DNA from: Selenomonas sp. ND2010
GTDB lineage: Bacteria > Bacillota > Negativicutes > Selenomonadales > Selenomonadaceae
NCBI RefSeq assembly: GCF_000702005.1
Contig: NZ_JNKI01000012.1
Coordinates: forward strand, 1 to 64,000
Length of the DNA stretch: 64,000 nt
Reading direction: 5' to 3'
Shown here: one piece after another, positions 62,345 through 64,000 of the stretch
Position numbering within the stretch: the stretch's first letter is position 1
Layout: each line of letters begins with the position of its first letter
Program-made: the position numbers and the translations under genes
Notes under the pieces: generated by a model
Databases searched by the model: none
The model's input: the letters and a program-made list of their open reading frames with translations, nothing else
Told to the model about the DNA's origin: nothing

Positions 62345-63208
62345 ATGTCAGCGAGAATTCTCGAAGGAAAAGTCTTTGCACAGCAGTTCAAGGATGATGC
62401 AGGCCGCAGGGCGGAAGTCCTGCGGGAGAAATATGGAGTGAATCCGGGATTAGCCGTCATTATCGTCGGCAGCAATCCGGCATCACAGGTTTATGTCCGC
62501 AATAAGAATAAATCCTGCGAAGCGTTAGGAATTTATTCGGAAGTGGTGGAGATGCCGGAGACGACATCAAAACAGGAACTTATCGCTAAGATTGACGAAC
62601 TCAATCTCGATAAGCGCATTCATGGCATCTTGGTTCAGTTGCCGCTGCCAGCTCAGATCGCCCAATATGAGGCGGAAATTTTAAACCGCATTGATCCCGC
62701 TAAGGATGTCGATGGGTTTCATCCGGTCAATGTTGGGCGGCTCGTAACCGGGGAAGATGGACTCGTTCCATGTACGCCGGCAGGATGCCTCCGCATGTTG
62801 GAACTTGCGGACATTCCGTTGGATGGAAAACGGGCGGTGGTCATCGGCCGCAGCAACATTGTAGGCAAGCCGATGCTGCATCTGCTGTTGGCAAAAAATG
62901 CTACCGTGACCATCTGTCATTCCCATACGGAAAATCTCGCGGAGCTTACTCGTGAGGCTGATATCCTGGTAGCAGCTATCGGCAAACCGAATTTTGTCAC
63001 TGCGGATATGGTAAAACCAGGAGCGACGGTCATCGATGTCGGGATCAACCGCATTGCCCCGAAAAAGCTTGTCGGCGATGTGGATTTTGAGTCCGTCAAG
63101 GAAGTGGCAGGAGCGATAACGCCAGTGCCGGGAGGTGTAGGACTCCTGACGGTGGCAATGCTCATGCAGAATGTTGTCAAGGCAGCCGAAAAGGCAGTCT
63201 GCAAATAA
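62345..63208 (+). CDS. folD: Methylenetetrahydrofolate dehydrogenase/cyclohydrolase
   Basis: This 287-residue bifunctional enzyme interconverts 5,10-methylene-, methenyl- and 10-formyl-THF. Signatures are [19 protein letters not shown] with the catalytic Lys, [16 protein letters not shown], and [11 protein letters not shown] in the NADP domain, ending [22 protein letters not shown] precedes the ATG. fhs follows after 44 bases, so one-carbon units are handled by one operon. Confidence 0.97.
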   Translation: MSARILEGKVFAQQFKDDAGRRAEVLREKYGVNPGLAVIIVGSNPASQVYVRNKNKSCEALGIYSEVVEMPETTSKQELIAKIDELNLDKRIHGILVQLPLPAQIAQYEAEILNRIDPAKDVDGFHPVNVGRLVTGEDGLVPCTPAGCLRMLELADIPLDGKRAVVIGRSNIVGKPMLHLLLAKNATVTICHSHTENLAELTREADILVAAIGKPNFVTADMVKPGATVIDVGINRIAPKKLVGDVDFESVKEVAGAITPVPGGVGLLTVAMLMQNVVKAAEKAVCK

Positions 63209-63252
63209 ACCGAATATCTTTCACGGAAACAAACAGAGGAGAAGAAAGCCTA

Positions 63253-64000
63253 ATGAAAACTGATGTGGAGATTGCTCAGGAAGCAGAGATGCAGGACATC
63301 CGGAAAATCGCCGAGAAACTGGAAATCTCGGAAGATGAACTGGAGCTCTATGGCAAGTATAAGGCGAAAATTACGCTGGATGCTTGGGAAAAGGTCAAGG
63401 AGCGTCCGAATGGTAAACTCGTTCTCGTGACCGCTATCAATCCGACACCGGCTGGTGAAGGCAAGACGACGACAAGTGTAGGGCTTGCCGATGCCTTCCA
63501 TAAGCAGGGGAAAAAAGTTGCCGTCGCTTTACGCGAACCGTCATTGGGACCATGTTTTGGTCTCAAAGGTGGTGCTGCTGGTGGTGGCTATGCGCAGGTT
63601 GTGCCGATGGAGGATATCAATCTGCATTTTACCGGTGACTTTCATGCGATTACGACGGCTCACAACTTATTGGCGGCAGTCATTGATAACCATATCCAGC
63701 AGGGGAATGCACTGGATATCGATGTACGCCGTGTCGTTTGGAAACGCGTGTTGGACCTAAACGACCGCGCGCTGCGCCATGTCGTGATCGGCATGGGCGG
63801 CAAGGCACATGGTGTGCCGCGCGAGACAGGATTTGATATCACGGTAGCCTCAGAGATGATGGCTATCCTTTGTCTGGCATCGGGTCTTGCGGACATGAAA
63901 AAGCGCCTCGGAGAAATCGTCGTCGCCTATACGCGCGATGGCCGTGCCGTTCGCGCCAAGGAGCTCAATGTCACGGGGGCTTTGACGCTGCTGTTCAAGG
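63253..64000 (+). CDS. fhs: Formate-tetrahydrofolate ligase, 5' part (runs off window)
   Basis: The first 249 residues are present. [17 protein letters not shown] is the ATP-binding P-loop, [23 protein letters not shown]-type glycine-rich motif and [14 protein letters not shown] follow. The enzyme makes 10-formyl-THF from formate, ATP and THF. The full protein is usually about 555 residues, so over half lies beyond base 64000. Confidence 0.96.
   Translation, partial: MKTDVEIAQEAEMQDIRKIAEKLEISEDELELYGKYKAKITLDAWEKVKERPNGKLVLVTAINPTPAGEGKTTTSVGLADAFHKQGKKVAVALREPSLGPCFGLKGGAAGGGYAQVVPMEDINLHFTGDFHAITTAHNLLAAVIDNHIQQGNALDIDVRRVVWKRVLDLNDRALRHVVIGMGGKAHGVPRETGFDITVASEMMAILCLASGLADMKKRLGEIVVAYTRDGRAVRAKELNVTGALTLLFK

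Noticed and set aside
1-64000. CRISPR array, rRNA, tRNA, prophage or replication origin
   Set aside because: No regularly spaced repeats, cloverleaf genes, rRNA-like sequence, phage structural genes or DnaA-box cluster were recognised by eye. A tRNAscan or Infernal run would be needed to exclude small RNAs.

Overview
The window looks like a chromosome segment of a diderm Firmicute of the Negativicutes, probably Selenomonadaceae (Selenomonas or Mitsuokella-like). Three things suggest this: a classical Firmicutes gene order (hrcA-grpE-dnaK-dnaJ ... prmA-rsmE-mtaB-HIT-rpsU-yqeY), a Firmicutes-type glycogen operon with glgD, and a predicted outer-membrane beta-barrel protein beside Tat genes. The genus is an inference. 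No rRNA, tRNA or CRISPR array was seen. TTG start codons with good Shine-Dalgarno spacing are unusually common (about ten genes).

Layout. (1) 1-7270: six genes (gamma carbonic anhydrase-like protein, a small unknown, YigZ, an amino acid permease, a membrane-anchored unknown, an SbmA/YddA-like ABC protein) lie between two inverted copies of a non-coding element. The complete copy (6592-7159) has terminal inverted repeats and two ~200-nt hairpins. The hairpins differ from each other by paired, compensating changes but share an invariant apical motif. (2) 7417-8360: a Tat-exported amidase and a small membrane protein. (3) 8495-21062: the glycogen cluster, made of a structured leader, glgC, glgD, glgP, glgB (with a 159-residue histone-H1-like tail), glgA and a GH13-GH77 fusion. 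(4) 21145-31074: an HD-GYP protein (minus strand), an amino acid ABC transporter, an AMIN/Amidase_3 wall hydrolase, a SEC-C protein, a MATE exporter, a TPR protein and a papain-like protease. (5) 31132-36504: rpsT (minus), lepA, hemW, a polysaccharide deacetylase and a penicillin-binding-type serine hydrolase. (6) 36607-41591: CIRCE-controlled hrcA-grpE-dnaK-dnaJ. (7) 41650-50025: a defence island inserted between dnaJ and prmA, with a YgjP-like metallopeptidase, hsdM, hsdS (two near-identical target-recognition domains), hsdR, and a one-chain fusion of an MNT nucleotidyltransferase and a HEPN domain. (8) 50100-54370: prmA, rsmE, mtaB, a HIT protein, rpsU, yqeY. (9) 54517-57334: an outer-membrane protein, NfeD, FloA and an unknown coiled-coil protein. 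(10) 57438-62321: a polyprenyl diphosphate synthase, two tatA genes, tatC, and UbiD-like and UbiA-like enzymes, suggesting late menaquinone synthesis next to Tat export. (11) 62345-64000: folD and the 5' part of fhs (one-carbon metabolism), which runs off the window.

The most promising undescribed items are the nested-palindrome repeat family, the MNT-HEPN fusion within the type I R-M island, the twin-TRD HsdS, and the GlgB with a chromatin-protein-like tail. No database search was possible, so novelty is not established for any of them.
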